DNA from: Adhaeribacter_A terreus
GTDB taxonomy: Bacteria > Bacteroidota > Bacteroidia > Cytophagales > Hymenobacteraceae
Reading direction: 5' to 3'
NCBI RefSeq assembly: GCF_042657365.1
Contig: NZ_JBHSKT010000001.1
Coordinates: 186,001 to 250,000, forward strand
Length of the DNA stretch: 64,000 bases
Part shown: piece by piece, positions 42,501 to 50,982 of the stretch
Position numbering within the stretch: the first letter of the stretch is position 1
Layout: every line of letters begins with the position of its first letter
Program-made: the position numbers and the translations under genes
The notes under the pieces: model-generated
What the model was told of the DNA's origin: nothing
Databases searched by the model: none
The model's input: only the letters and a program-made list of their open reading frames with translations

Positions 42501-43270
42501 TCACCGATGCCAATTTAAGCCAGGTTTTTCCAGACTGGCGCGAAGCTTCGGGAAAGGCGCCGTCGGGTACAGCCTCTAACTGGAAACACGCCATGGGTTT
42601 AGGCAGCGCACAGAACACCACGGCTAAAATTTACCTGGGTTCGGTTTGGGAAAAAGGCTGGCTTATCGGACCCATGTTCACGCCAAATCACAATACCCGC
42701 TTAACGTTTGAAGCCGCTATTACCGAGTGGTTTAACCTCAATCCGGACCCAACCGGCCTGGCCGGCACCGACGACAGCGTAAAAGTGATGATCTCGGAAG
42801 ATTGCGGCGCTACTTTTCAAACGCTGTTCGTATTCGATTCGGCTAGTACCGTAAATCTGAAAGATTCGCTCACCACTTATTCCATGCCGCTGGGCGCCTA
42901 CAAAAGCAAAGAAATCACCATCGCTTTTTTCGCGACCGATGGCCTTACAGACGACCCAAGCGAATATGCGTTTCACCTTGATAATATCCGGATAGAAGAT
43001 ATTATGGGTATGAAAGATGAAATTACTGCTGCACCGTTGCTGGTTTATCCAAACCCAAACCAGGGAATATTCTATGTAAACCTGAATGGTTTTGAAAAAG
43101 AAGTAACGCTTACGCTTAGCTCGCTTTCCGGGCAGGAGGTAATACAAAAAACCGTAAAAGCCGCAGAAAAACGCTATGCTTTTGAGATTAAAAACCTGAA
43201 GCCGGGTATTTATGTGCTCAAAGCCGTTTCGGAAAATCAAACCCGCGTGTGTCGCGTGGTGGTGCAGTAA
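39584..43270 (+). CDS. Large T9SS-secreted protein with alternating CARDB-like and MAM/jelly-roll-like domains
   Basis: 1228 residues from ATG 39584, signal peptide to about LRLAAQ. After an N-terminal domain (PIGFTFNFAGANYTTVYVSEQGFISF) shared with the protein at 56297, three rounds of two domains follow. One domain is CARDB-like (DVRIIALTAPLDSGCYG, LAVTFFDSPLKTGCYS, GVTAILSPAPAGCYS). The other is an anchor-J or MAM-like segment (LPQAVNFTSVNG, IIGPK or ISPK motif, FHIDDIFIG). The C-terminal LLVYPNPNQGIFYVN, GQEVIQKT, GIYVLKAV, CRVVVQ is the T9SS type A sorting domain. Probably a surface adhesin. An internal dispersed element lies near the end (43166-43194). Confidence 0.85.
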   Translation: MKRPVLFRAFLIAFCLVAGFNLRLAAQTESVTDYQFSAYNGTFTPLPATASVVSLASPFAQAVPIGFTFNFAGANYTTVYVSEQGFISFNPAAKGEYESNLSGNNGPINDPSTSRPLIAPFWDQLRGNLPLSKASTINTGLPGNQIFTFEWLNYRWDGLSTTYVISFQVKLYEATGRIEFHYRQESGTPSNPTASIGLAGTATGPGNFLSLSDTGPSPSVSYLVETDNLSQKPATGQVYAFTPPPVQPVDVRIIALTAPLDSGCYGAGQPVKFLLKNTGSTALNLATTPVTVQATARGANGQNFPPLVLNTGTLAPGATQEVTVATNFNMQAAGMYRFNARASVSGDGNTSNDSMKVAISRTQMPTFLLPQAVNFTSVNGNGSNLPILFPGWKEAGGANAQFTGSTWSYRAGLGTATNNTAYFRMSNGSGSFNSIISPKVVPGASSVLRFKAAITDVNKTTPHATGIAGTNDSVKVMVSTNCGLSFTPLFSFSSTNATSLTNMLSDFQAPLGQYAGQNIILGICAKNGSRVSGPMYDFHIDDIFIGTPPPLDLAVTFFDSPLKTGCYSATEQVSLTLRNNGSNSLNFATTPAAVQVNVSGATSATLAHTLNTGVLTPGATQQLTLPTLLNMLPVGTYDFTAFAKVTGDPDATNDTVYTTRQTDSVYALPQSSSLAGFTGTNLSAIFPGWREASGLIPEGTQSSWQSETGLGGAGNQTIKVQLAMNFFYHWIVGPKVVAGTNTVVRFKAAITHHGGFTPSPSGMANTDDMVQVLVSADCGASFFPIYTFNSQTTAGLSNVLTDYGFSLSQYAGQEIIVAFMATDGTIDNPNNYNFHLDDIFIGDLPPADLGVTAILSPAPAGCYSNAEPVSVTIRNFGTQPVDLSNTPVTVMAQVSGATTATLSAFINTGTLLPADTLVVNLNPGLNMLVAGNYFFKAYTNILQDNNAANDSTTLVRTRYPLASLPQSIDFTGFTDANLSQVFPDWREASGKAPSGTASNWKHAMGLGSAQNTTAKIYLGSVWEKGWLIGPMFTPNHNTRLTFEAAITEWFNLNPDPTGLAGTDDSVKVMISEDCGATFQTLFVFDSASTVNLKDSLTTYSMPLGAYKSKEITIAFFATDGLTDDPSEYAFHLDNIRIEDIMGMKDEITAAPLLVYPNPNQGIFYVNLNGFEKEVTLTLSSLSGQEVIQKTVKAAEKRYAFEIKNLKPGIYVLKAVSENQTRVCRVVVQ
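43166..43194 (-). repeat. Dispersed 30-bp element, copy 26 (reverse, inside a gene)
   Basis: Reverse strand reads TTTTTAATCTC plus AAAAGCATAGCGTTTTT. Within the T9SS gene, encoding EKRYAFEIKN. 5' half degenerate. Confidence 0.45.
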
Positions 43271-43295
43271 GTAGGACGAATGAGGAAAGATAAAA

Positions 43296-43454
43296 GACTT
43301 TTTTGACTTAAAAGCATACCGTTTTTTTGTTGGCCTTTAAACAAAAGTAGCGCAGGGTTTAAACCCTGCGCTACTTTTGTTTCATAAACGCTAAAATTTG
43401 CCTGGGAAAAGTCTGAATCTGAAAAAAAACGGTATGCTTTTAAGGCAAAAAAGT
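43296..43454. repeat. Inverted pair of dispersed elements around a perfect 40-bp palindrome
   Basis: Copy 27 (forward, 43296-43328) and copy 28 (reverse, 43423-43454), both with core GCATACCG, flank a perfect palindrome at 43341-43380 (two 20-nt halves, centre TTTAAA). The whole lies between the convergent T9SS and outer-membrane genes. Confidence 0.85.
43341..43380. terminator. Perfect 40-bp palindrome, probable bidirectional terminator
   Basis: Arms ACAAAAGTAGCGCAGGGTTT and AAACCCTGCGCTACTTTTGT have no mismatch and no loop beyond the centre. The hairpin lies between convergent genes, with A and T runs near its ends. Confidence 0.7.
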
Positions 43455-43482
43455 CAGGATGTTCAATTACACTTCTAAAAAC

Positions 43483-44247
43483 TTAATCGTAGTAAAATTC
43501 CTGCGGCAGCTTTTTATAGATCGGGAATATCCAGCCCAGTTTAATGCCGTAAAGCAGATCCAAACGGCTGGCATCGTCTTTCCGCATCTGGTCGAAATTA
43601 TATTCGCGGCGGTTTTTGGTAAAGGCCTGGGTAAACTCCAGATTCGCAAAAAAGTTAATGCGGCGGCGTTTGTCCAGGTACATATAACCCAGGTTCTGCG
43701 TAATTGCCAGGCCGTTGGTCAGGCGGTCGTAGCCTTTCTGATATTCGCCCCGGATCTGCGGGAGCGAACGCGTTACATCTTCGTAATTGATTTTGTGCTG
43801 CATAAAACCCACGCCGCCCATAATAAAGAACCCTGAATTTACGCTCGCCCGGCCAACCGGCGCCGAAAATAATTTGCCGGCTTTAAATATTGGCAGCTTA
43901 ATGCCGCGCTCTGTGATCCGGACATCGGCATCTAACCCGTCTTCACCAAGTAAAAATCCATCCTGCGTCCGCAGGCTATCCAGCGGTCTTTCTTTTATTG
44001 TTTCACCGAACAAGTAGCTGAAATCGGCACCGAAAAGCCAGTTCGTTTTTGTTTTAAACAGGAAGCCGCCGCCTACTTCAAAATTGTTTCCGAAACGTTG
44101 GGCCATATCACCGCCACTCAGATCGAACCCGCCGCCTGCATAGATCATCGGAACATGCATCAGCGAATCGGTTTTCCGCGATTGAGCTTCCGCTTGCGAA
44201 GAAAAGAACTGCAGAAAAATGGCAACAGCAAGAATATATTTCGGCAC
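43483..44247 (-). CDS. Outer-membrane beta-barrel-like protein of unknown function
   Basis: 254 residues, signal peptide (MPKYILAVAIFLQFFSSQAEAQ). The mature part is built from strands rich in Gly and aromatics: YAGGGFDLSGGDMAQRFGNNFEVGGGFLFKTKTNWLFGADFSYLFG, GRASVNSGFFIMGGVGFMQHKINYEDV, and RRINFFANLEFTQAFTKNRREYNFDQ. The end DLLYGIKLGWIFPIYKKLPQEFYYD has the terminal aromatic strand. Probable outer-membrane protein. It is divergent from the polysaccharide-export gene, 182 bp away, and might belong with it, but this is only positional. Confidence 0.7.
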   Translation of the reverse strand: MPKYILAVAIFLQFFSSQAEAQSRKTDSLMHVPMIYAGGGFDLSGGDMAQRFGNNFEVGGGFLFKTKTNWLFGADFSYLFGETIKERPLDSLRTQDGFLLGEDGLDADVRITERGIKLPIFKAGKLFSAPVGRASVNSGFFIMGGVGFMQHKINYEDVTRSLPQIRGEYQKGYDRLTNGLAITQNLGYMYLDKRRRINFFANLEFTQAFTKNRREYNFDQMRKDDASRLDLLYGIKLGWIFPIYKKLPQEFYYD

Positions 44248-44254
44248 AGGTTTA

Positions 44255-44285
44255 GAAAACGGTAGGGTTAAAGCACTAAAAACTA
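44255..44285 (-). repeat. Dispersed 30-bp element, copy 29 (reverse)
   Basis: Reverse strand reads AGTTTTTAGTGCT plus TTAACCCTACCGTTTTC. Immediately upstream of the outer-membrane protein gene. Confidence 0.65.
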
Positions 44286-44429
44286 CTGAAGCAAAGTTAC
44301 GGTAAATTCCGTAAGCACCCGAAAAATAATTTCCCGGAAAGGTTAGTTATAGCGCTTTAAATGCTTACTTTGCACTTTATTGCCAAAATACCGTAAACCG
44401 AACTGTTAACCAGAAGCTATATTTTTTTA

Positions 44430-45239
44430 ATGCTGCTCCCTTTATTATCTAAGTTATCCCGCTACAGCTGTTTTTTCCTGCTTTTTGTTTCCCTTTGGTC
44501 CTGCAGTGTTTACCGCCAGAATATTATGTTCCGCACCGACGGCGACATGAATATGGATAAAATGCGTGCTTCGCTGGCAACCGCTGAAAAGAATTACGTC
44601 ATTCAGCCCAACGATTATCTCGATGTTCGTGTGTACACCAACCGCGGCGAACGTATTCTCGACCCGAACGGTGAGATTCTGCGTAACCTTTCCTCTGGCG
44701 GCGTATTGCAAAACCAGATGGAAGAAAAACCCCGCTTTCTGGTGCAAAGCAACGGTATTGTTAAACTGCCAATGGTAGATTATGTAAAAGTAAGCGGCCT
44801 GACTTTATTGGAAACCGACAGCCTTTTGCAGGTAATGTTCACCAAATTCTACAAAGATGTTTATGTAATTACCAAGGTATTGAACAACCGCATTATTGTA
44901 TTGGGGGCACCGGGCGGAAAAGTCATTCCCATGACAAACGATAATATGAACCTGATCGAAGTGCTGGCAGCTGCCGGTGGCGTTGATAAAACTGGTAAAG
45001 TGCATAATATCAGGCTTATACGCGGCGATCTGCAGAACCCGAGTGTACAGGTTATAAATCTTTCAACCATAGAAGGCATGCGAAAAGCAGCTTTAAATGT
45101 AGAACCAAACGATATTGTGTACGTTGAGCCGGTGCGCCGCGTATTCCTGGAAGCTTTGGCAGATTATATGCCGGTATTCAGCGCGTTAACCGGCGTGCTT
45201 ACCACGTATATCGTTATTAAAGATCTGGTTCAAAACTAA
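44430..45239 (+). CDS. Polysaccharide export lipoprotein, Wza/BexD-like
   Basis: 269 residues. A signal region ends in a lipobox (FVSLWSCSVYRQ), so it is an outer-membrane lipoprotein. The Poly_export domain runs about 50-130 (NYVIQPNDYLDVRVYTN, SNGIVKLPMVDYVKVSGLTLLETDSLLQVMFTKFYKDVYVITKVLNNRIIVLGAPGG), followed by an SLBB domain (MNLIEVLAAAGGVDKTGKVHNIRLIRGDLQNP). A hydrophobic C-terminal segment is the membrane pore helix (ALTGVLTTYIVIKDLV). Transports exopolysaccharide across the outer membrane with the Wzc-like kinase encoded next. Confidence 0.9.
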   Translation: MLLPLLSKLSRYSCFFLLFVSLWSCSVYRQNIMFRTDGDMNMDKMRASLATAEKNYVIQPNDYLDVRVYTNRGERILDPNGEILRNLSSGGVLQNQMEEKPRFLVQSNGIVKLPMVDYVKVSGLTLLETDSLLQVMFTKFYKDVYVITKVLNNRIIVLGAPGGKVIPMTNDNMNLIEVLAAAGGVDKTGKVHNIRLIRGDLQNPSVQVINLSTIEGMRKAALNVEPNDIVYVEPVRRVFLEALADYMPVFSALTGVLTTYIVIKDLVQN

Positions 45240-45310
45240 TTGTAAAATAAGAACGAATAGTTTTTTTCGTTATCTCTCCGGGTTTTACCCGAATCAATCC
45301 TGAAAAATTA

Positions 45311-47752
45311 ATGGCATCTACCCATACCACTGAGCTGGAAGAACTCGAAACTAAACCTGTAATGCTGGAATCGGATGAAGATGGCGGCGGATCTGATTTT
45401 GATCTGGAAACGCTTATTCTGGTTACCCGCAAAAGTCTGATCTGGCTCTTATTACTGATTACGCTTGGTCTGGCCGGCGCTTTCCTGGTTATTCGTTATA
45501 CGCCAAAGCTTTACATGTCTACCTCGTTGTTAAAGATCGACGAGCAATCGGAAGCTGGTGCTTTGGGCCTGAATAAATTAGGCGAAGTCGATAACCGGGC
45601 CAATATGAACAAGCTTTCCGGCGAAATTGAATTGCTGAAATCCAACCTGATCTATGAGCGTTTGCGCGAAGAACTTGACCTGGAGGTGAATTACTATGTG
45701 CGCGGTAAAGTTTTAAGCCAGGAATTATATAAATCTTCGCCTTTCGATGTGATCTTTAAAGTAAAGAACGATGCCCTTTACGATAAGGAAATTGATATTA
45801 ATGTACTGAACGACAAACGTTTTCGATTAGCATATGTCCGCGGCGAAGAAACTGTGAGTGCAGAATATAATTTCGGAGAAATAATCAGTAATAACGATTT
45901 CGACCTGAAAATTCTGAAAACAGAAGCTTTTAGTGCAGATGTCACAAATCAGAACTATTTCTTTAAAATAAACAGCACTGGCAGCATTCTTAATTACTTA
46001 AGCAGAAATCTTTCTGCTCTGATTGTAAATCCGGATGCCCGTACTATCAGCATTTCGTTTCAGGATCATAACCCTTTAAAAGCAAAAGATATTGTTAATA
46101 AAGTAGACAGCGTTTACCTGGATCTGAAAAAAGAAACCAAGAATCAGTCTAACGAACAAACTATTTCCTTTTTGCGCGATCAGCTGGACGAAACCAAAAA
46201 ACAGTTGCAGAATGCGGAAGCCAATCTGGAAGCATTTGCTAAAAGAAATAAGTCTTACGATATAAAAGCCGACGTAGCCGCTTCCCGCGCCAAAATTGAG
46301 GCCATGATGAAGGAAAAAGAAGACCTAAGGCTTAAAATTTCCCTTCTGGACGATGTTTCAGCACTTTTATCCCGCAATACACATGTAGATCAGATCGTGC
46401 CAACTCTAGGTACGCTGGGCGATCCGCAACTAAGCGAAAAAATTGCTGAATTAGGTAAGTTGCAATCCCGGTTAGAGTTAAACCTGGCTTCTTACCAGCG
46501 TACTACTTTTGCAGTAACCTCTGTAGAAACGCAGATCCAGAAACTGAAAAAAGATATCCGGGAATTACTGGTACGAAGCCGCGAATTGCTGCAAAACCAG
46601 ATTGTGGCAATTAATGCAAATTCCGGAACCGTAGAATCTGAATTGCTAGCCATGCCGCAGAAAGAAACGGAAGCTATTCGCCTGAAACGTTTCTTCGATC
46701 TTTACGAAAAATTCTACCTGCTTTTAATGGAGAAACAAGTAGAATTCGGGATTGCCAAAGCGGGTACTACGCCAGATTTTCAGATTCTTTCCCCAGCCAA
46801 CCTGCCAGGAGCACCCATTTCGCCGAATAAAATAATGGTTTATGCCATCGGCATAGCCTCAGGCTTATTTTTAGGCCTGGGTTTAATCGCGGCCCGATAT
46901 TTCCTGCACAATACCGTTACGAATATCCGCGAGATGGAGCGGGTAGCAAAAGCACCGGTATTAGGCGTAATTCCTAAATATGAAAAAGAGAAACTCGCCG
47001 TATCGAAACTGGTTGTGGACAAAAATCCAAAATCAGCGATCAGCGAAGCCATTCGTTCCATCCGGACCAACCTCGAGTTTATTAGCTCATCCAAAAATAA
47101 ACGCCTGATCTCGGTAACTTCTACCATAAGCGGGGAAGGTAAAACGTTTGTAGCGGTAAACTTAGGGGGTATTATTGCCTTATCGGACCAGAAAGTGATC
47201 ATCCTTGATCTGGATATGCGTAAACCGAAAGTGAACCTGGCTTTTGAAGGCGAAAACACCAAAGGGATCAGCACTATTCTCATCGAAAAGCATAGCGTTC
47301 AGGAGTGTATTCAATCTTCATCTATTGCGAACCTGCAGTATATTCCGGCTGGTCCAACCCCGCCAAATCCTTCAGAACTGATCCTGACGCCAGCCTTCGA
47401 TAAGATGCTGCAGGAATTACACGAGATTTACGATGTTATTATTATCGATACGCCTCCCGTTGGTCTGGTTACCGATGCTATGCTTATTATGCGCAAAGCA
47501 GATATTCCGATCTACATTGTGCGGGCCGATTATTCGAAAAAAGCCTTCCTGAAAAATATCAATAAACTTACCCGTTCGCACGGCATTGCGAAACTGACCA
47601 CTATTCTGAACGATGCCCGCAGCTCCGGTTTATATGGCTATGGTTATGGTTACGGCTATGGTTATGGCTACGGCTATGGTTACGGACAAGGGTATTATGA
47701 GGAGATCGAAAAAAAATCGTTGCTACAGCGTATAAAAGAACGAATTTCTTAA
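45311..47752 (+). CDS. Wzc-like polysaccharide copolymerase and tyrosine autokinase
   Basis: 813 residues. A Wzz-type N-terminal domain has its first membrane helix (SLIWLLLLITLGLAGAFLVIRY, near residue 40) and a second helix at about 510 (MVYAIGIASGLFLGLGLIAARYF). The intervening periplasmic part has a coiled coil. The kinase has Walker A TISGEGKTFVAVNLG, Walker A' VIILDLDMRKPKVN and the IIDTPPVGLVTDAMLIM motif. The C-terminus is a tract of nine Tyr-Gly units, the autophosphorylation cluster. It sets polymer length and controls export together with the phosphatase gene 11 bp downstream. Confidence 0.93.
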   Translation: MASTHTTELEELETKPVMLESDEDGGGSDFDLETLILVTRKSLIWLLLLITLGLAGAFLVIRYTPKLYMSTSLLKIDEQSEAGALGLNKLGEVDNRANMNKLSGEIELLKSNLIYERLREELDLEVNYYVRGKVLSQELYKSSPFDVIFKVKNDALYDKEIDINVLNDKRFRLAYVRGEETVSAEYNFGEIISNNDFDLKILKTEAFSADVTNQNYFFKINSTGSILNYLSRNLSALIVNPDARTISISFQDHNPLKAKDIVNKVDSVYLDLKKETKNQSNEQTISFLRDQLDETKKQLQNAEANLEAFAKRNKSYDIKADVAASRAKIEAMMKEKEDLRLKISLLDDVSALLSRNTHVDQIVPTLGTLGDPQLSEKIAELGKLQSRLELNLASYQRTTFAVTSVETQIQKLKKDIRELLVRSRELLQNQIVAINANSGTVESELLAMPQKETEAIRLKRFFDLYEKFYLLLMEKQVEFGIAKAGTTPDFQILSPANLPGAPISPNKIMVYAIGIASGLFLGLGLIAARYFLHNTVTNIREMERVAKAPVLGVIPKYEKEKLAVSKLVVDKNPKSAISEAIRSIRTNLEFISSSKNKRLISVTSTISGEGKTFVAVNLGGIIALSDQKVIILDLDMRKPKVNLAFEGENTKGISTILIEKHSVQECIQSSSIANLQYIPAGPTPPNPSELILTPAFDKMLQELHEIYDVIIIDTPPVGLVTDAMLIMRKADIPIYIVRADYSKKAFLKNINKLTRSHGIAKLTTILNDARSSGLYGYGYGYGYGYGYGYGYGQGYYEEIEKKSLLQRIKERIS
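47633..47686 (+). repeat. Hexanucleotide tract coding nine Tyr-Gly units
   Basis: Nine imperfect TAYGGN hexamers at the 3' end of the Wzc-like gene. Changes in unit number would preserve the frame and alter the count of phosphorylatable tyrosines. Confidence 0.8.
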
Positions 47753-47763
47753 GGTGATTTGAA

Positions 47764-48519
47764 ATGAAATCGTTTTTCCGGAAAATATTGGGAAGTAGTA
47801 AAGCGGCTGATACGGTGGCGGGAAACCTCGCGGACCTGAAAGCGGATATGCACTCGCATATTTTACCGGGGCTTGACGATGGTGCCGAAACGCTGGAAAA
47901 ATCGCTGGGGCTGGTGGAGAAAATGGTAGGCTTAGGCTATCAAAAACTCATCATGACGCCGCATATCATGGGCGATTTTTACAAAAATACTCCGGAAGGA
48001 ATTCGGGAGAAACTGGAATTGCTAAGGAATGCTGTGCAGGAAAAAGGCTGGGAAATTCAATTGGATTGTGCCGCGGAATATTACCTGGATGAATGGTTTA
48101 TCCGCAAGCTTGAAAACAACGAACCGCTGCTGACCTTCGGAGATAATTACCTGCTTTTCGAAACTTCCTACATCAACGAACCCAGTTTTCTGAAGGATGC
48201 GGTTTTCCAGATCCAGTCGGCGGGATATAAACCCGTTTTGGCACATCCGGAACGTTATACATATTTGTATGGCAAATTCACCGACCTGGAAAAACTGCGC
48301 GAAGCCGGCGTGCTGATGCAACTCAACCTGAATTCGCTGGGCGGCTATTATTCGGAAGGAGCTAAGCGCGTGGCGGAAAAACTGGTAGATGGAAAGCTGG
48401 TAGATTTTGCCGGTACCGATGCGCACAGCCAGAAACACCTGCAATTCCTGCAGAAAGCCGTAGCTTCCAAACATTTTGGCAAACTGATGGCGCTGCCTTT
48501 ACGCAATTCCCAACTTTAA
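47764..48519 (+). CDS. CpsB/CapC-family tyrosine-protein phosphatase (PHP fold)
   Basis: 251 residues. The PHP metal motif is DMHSHILPGLDDGAETLEKSL at about residues 28-48, then MTPHIMGDFYKNTPE, CAAEYYLDEWFI, VLAHPERYTYL and FAGTDAHSQ, which supply the metal ligands of the polymerase-and-histidinol-phosphatase fold. CpsB-type enzymes dephosphorylate the tyrosine tail of Wzc-like kinases. The direct adjacency to the kinase (11 bp) supports this pairing. Cytoplasmic. Confidence 0.92.
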   Translation: MKSFFRKILGSSKAADTVAGNLADLKADMHSHILPGLDDGAETLEKSLGLVEKMVGLGYQKLIMTPHIMGDFYKNTPEGIREKLELLRNAVQEKGWEIQLDCAAEYYLDEWFIRKLENNEPLLTFGDNYLLFETSYINEPSFLKDAVFQIQSAGYKPVLAHPERYTYLYGKFTDLEKLREAGVLMQLNLNSLGGYYSEGAKRVAEKLVDGKLVDFAGTDAHSQKHLQFLQKAVASKHFGKLMALPLRNSQL

Positions 48520-48532
48520 TTTTTCTCCGGCA

Positions 48533-49510
48533 ATGGTAGTGGTAACGGGTGCAACCGGCCTGATCGGCAGTTTTTTGTTAGAAGCTTTGCTGCAGCAAGG
48601 CCTCGAAGTTCGTGCCATTAGTCGCAGGAGTTTTTCGGGCCAGAACCATAGCGTTTTAACCTGGCTGCAAGGCGACCTGCTGGATCCGGTTTTTCTGGCC
48701 GAAGCCTTTGAAGGCGTTTCGCACGTTTTTCATTGTGCCGGTTTGGTTTCGTATTCCCCGCAAGATAAAGACCTGTTACAGCAAACCAATGTAGAAGGAA
48801 CGGCCAACGTGGTAAATACCTGCCTGTCGCTCGGAAATATTAAACTTTGCTACGTAAGCTCCATTGCCGCGGTAGAAAACGAAAAAAATAAACCCGTAGC
48901 CGACGAAGATGCCAAATGGGATCTGAATGCAACGCACAGCGGTTATGCCGAATCGAAATACAATGCCGAATTGGAAGTGTGGCGCGGTATTTCCGAAGGA
49001 CTTTCGGCGGTAATTGTGAACCCATCTATTGTGCTGGGGCCCGGAAACTGGGAGGAAAGCAGCACGCGTTTATTCCGCTACGTGTTCGAAGAAAAACCCT
49101 TTTATACCGCCGGAACCGCCAATTTTGTAGATGTGCGCGATGTAGTGGAAATGATGCTGCAACTGGCTTTTTCGGAAGTGGAAGGGGAGCGTTTTATTCT
49201 GAATGGCGGCCAACTTACGTACGAAGATTTTTTTCAGAAAGTGGCCCGTTGTTTCAGCAAGAAAGCGCCGGGAATGAAAGTAGGTTCGGGACTGGCCAGC
49301 GTTTTATGGCGGCTGGAACATGTGCGGAGCCTGCTAACCGGAAAACGGCCTTTAATAACCCGCGATACCGCCCGCATTGCCGGCCGCAAACACACATATA
49401 GCAGCGATAAAGTAAAAAAAGTGTTAACTTGCGAATTCCGTCCTTTACCGGAAACCATAGCCTGGTGTTGTGCTGCGTTGCAGGAAAAACAGACTCAGGT
49501 AGCAGGCTAA
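48533..49510 (+). CDS. NAD-dependent epimerase/dehydratase (SDR)
   Basis: 325 residues. VVVTGATGLIGSFLLEALLQQGLEVRAISR opens the Rossmann domain (TGxxGxxG). VSSIAAVEN, then SGYAESKYNAELEVW provides the YxxxK pair, followed by VNPSIVLGPGNWEE. It fits the extended-SDR group near dihydroflavonol reductase and sugar-nucleotide epimerases; the substrate cannot be named. It follows the phosphatase by 13 bp, in the exopolysaccharide operon. A dispersed element inside its 5' part encodes SFSGQNHSVL. Confidence 0.85.
   Translation: MVVVTGATGLIGSFLLEALLQQGLEVRAISRRSFSGQNHSVLTWLQGDLLDPVFLAEAFEGVSHVFHCAGLVSYSPQDKDLLQQTNVEGTANVVNTCLSLGNIKLCYVSSIAAVENEKNKPVADEDAKWDLNATHSGYAESKYNAELEVWRGISEGLSAVIVNPSIVLGPGNWEESSTRLFRYVFEEKPFYTAGTANFVDVRDVVEMMLQLAFSEVEGERFILNGGQLTYEDFFQKVARCFSKKAPGMKVGSGLASVLWRLEHVRSLLTGKRPLITRDTARIAGRKHTYSSDKVKKVLTCEFRPLPETIAWCCAALQEKQTQVAG
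48629..48657 (+). repeat. Dispersed 30-bp element, copy 31 (forward, inside a gene)
   Basis: AGTTTTTCGGGCC plus AGAACCATAGCGTTTT, read in frame as SFSGQNHSVL in the epimerase gene. Note: a partial core match also occurs in the Wzc-like gene at 47285-47301 (copy 30, weak). Confidence 0.65.
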
Positions 49511-49579
49511 ACTTTTTATCCCGGCCACGTGTATTGGAAGGAGGAACCGGTACTACGCCGGAGGAACGAACGAGTGAAG

Positions 49580-50977
49580 ATGAACGAAGAATTTGAGGAC
49601 AGAGAGGAAGCGTTGGAGATAATAAAAAAATTTGAAGACATGCTGGCAAATAATAGTAGCGTGTTTTTCGATTTAGCCGATTTTGAATTCATAATCGACC
49701 ATTATACTACAAGCTTTAATTATACCAAAGCTATACAGGCCTGCAACACGGCCCTGAATCAATACCCTTTCTCTACGGAATTGCTGATCGATAAATCGCA
49801 GATATTGGCCATGGCCGGCGATTTTGCGGAAGCATTGGAGATAATTAAAAGCCTGGAACTTTCGGAGCCCGAAAATGCCGACGTATTGATGACGCACGGC
49901 ATTATTTATACCCAGCAGGGCGAATTCAGCGAAGCGATTGATTACCTGAAACGGGCAGCGATCATTGCTGAAAACCGCGACGATATTCTCTTTAATATTG
50001 GCCTTACTTACCAAAGCTGGGGCAAATTCAATTCGGCCATAAAGTACTATAAAAAGTGCCTGGAAATAAACACCGAAAACGAAATTGCCTTACAGGAACT
50101 ACTTTATTGCCTGGAAGTTACCGGCGGTCTGGAAGAAAGTATTCCGTTCTTTCAGCAGTTTGTAGACAACGATCCGTATTCGGCGCTGGCTTGGTTTAAC
50201 CTGGGCATGCTGCATTTTAAACTCGCCAATTTCGAGAAAGCAGTTTCGGCCTTCGATTATGCTACCATTATAAAAAACGATTTTGCCATTGCTTACGTGA
50301 ACCTGGCGAATGCTTACGTGTGCTTGGGCGAATTTGCCAAATCGGTAGATGCTTTTCACCAGGCTTTGGAGCATGAAGAACCAAGCGCGGATATTTACTG
50401 CAACATTGGCGAATGCTACGAGAAAATGGGGCAGTGGGACCTTTCCAGAAGGTATTACCAGAAAGCTATCGATCTGAATCCGGAAATGGACGAAGCCTGG
50501 TTTGGCATTGGCGTAATTCTGAATGCGCAGGAAAAATGGTTCGAAGCCGTACATTTCTTTCGCAAAGCTGCCGGCATCTACGACGAAAATCCGGAATACT
50601 GGCTTGCTTTGGGTGCCGCGGAATATAACGTTGGCAACATTGTTTCCAGCTTAGAAAGCTACGAAAAAGCCAGTGTGCTTAGCCCCGGTAACCGCGAAGT
50701 ATGGCTGAACTGGAGCATTATTCTGCACGAACAAGGTAACTACGAAGAAGCTATTGATACCATAAAAAACGCCATTGAGCTTAATCCGGACGATGCTGAG
50801 CTGCATTACCGGCTTTGCGCTTATATGCTGGCAGCAGGAAAATACCGCGAAGCATACAATTATCTGGAAAATGCATTAATTTTGGACTTCGATAAGCATA
50901 AATTGCTTTTTGAATATTTCCCGGAACTGGAATCGCAGAGAGCCTTGTCCCGCATTATAGACCAATACCGTAAGTAA
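49580..50977 (+). CDS. Tetratricopeptide repeat protein
   Basis: 465 residues from ATG 49580, the first Met with sensible family-like sequence; upstream codons are not conserved-looking. The protein is nearly all TPR helices, about twelve repeats, for example ADVLMTHGIIYTQQGEFSEAIDYLKRAAII, DILFNIGLTYQSWGKFNSAIKYYKKCLEI, and REVWLNWSIILHEQGNYEEAIDTIKNAIELNPD. No membrane segment or signal peptide is evident. It should act as a cytoplasmic protein-binding scaffold. The ComA-like gene starts 5 bp after its stop, so the two are surely cotranscribed. Confidence 0.9.
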   Translation: MNEEFEDREEALEIIKKFEDMLANNSSVFFDLADFEFIIDHYTTSFNYTKAIQACNTALNQYPFSTELLIDKSQILAMAGDFAEALEIIKSLELSEPENADVLMTHGIIYTQQGEFSEAIDYLKRAAIIAENRDDILFNIGLTYQSWGKFNSAIKYYKKCLEINTENEIALQELLYCLEVTGGLEESIPFFQQFVDNDPYSALAWFNLGMLHFKLANFEKAVSAFDYATIIKNDFAIAYVNLANAYVCLGEFAKSVDAFHQALEHEEPSADIYCNIGECYEKMGQWDLSRRYYQKAIDLNPEMDEAWFGIGVILNAQEKWFEAVHFFRKAAGIYDENPEYWLALGAAEYNVGNIVSSLESYEKASVLSPGNREVWLNWSIILHEQGNYEEAIDTIKNAIELNPDDAELHYRLCAYMLAAGKYREAYNYLENALILDFDKHKLLFEYFPELESQRALSRIIDQYRK

Positions 50978-50982
50978 ATTAC

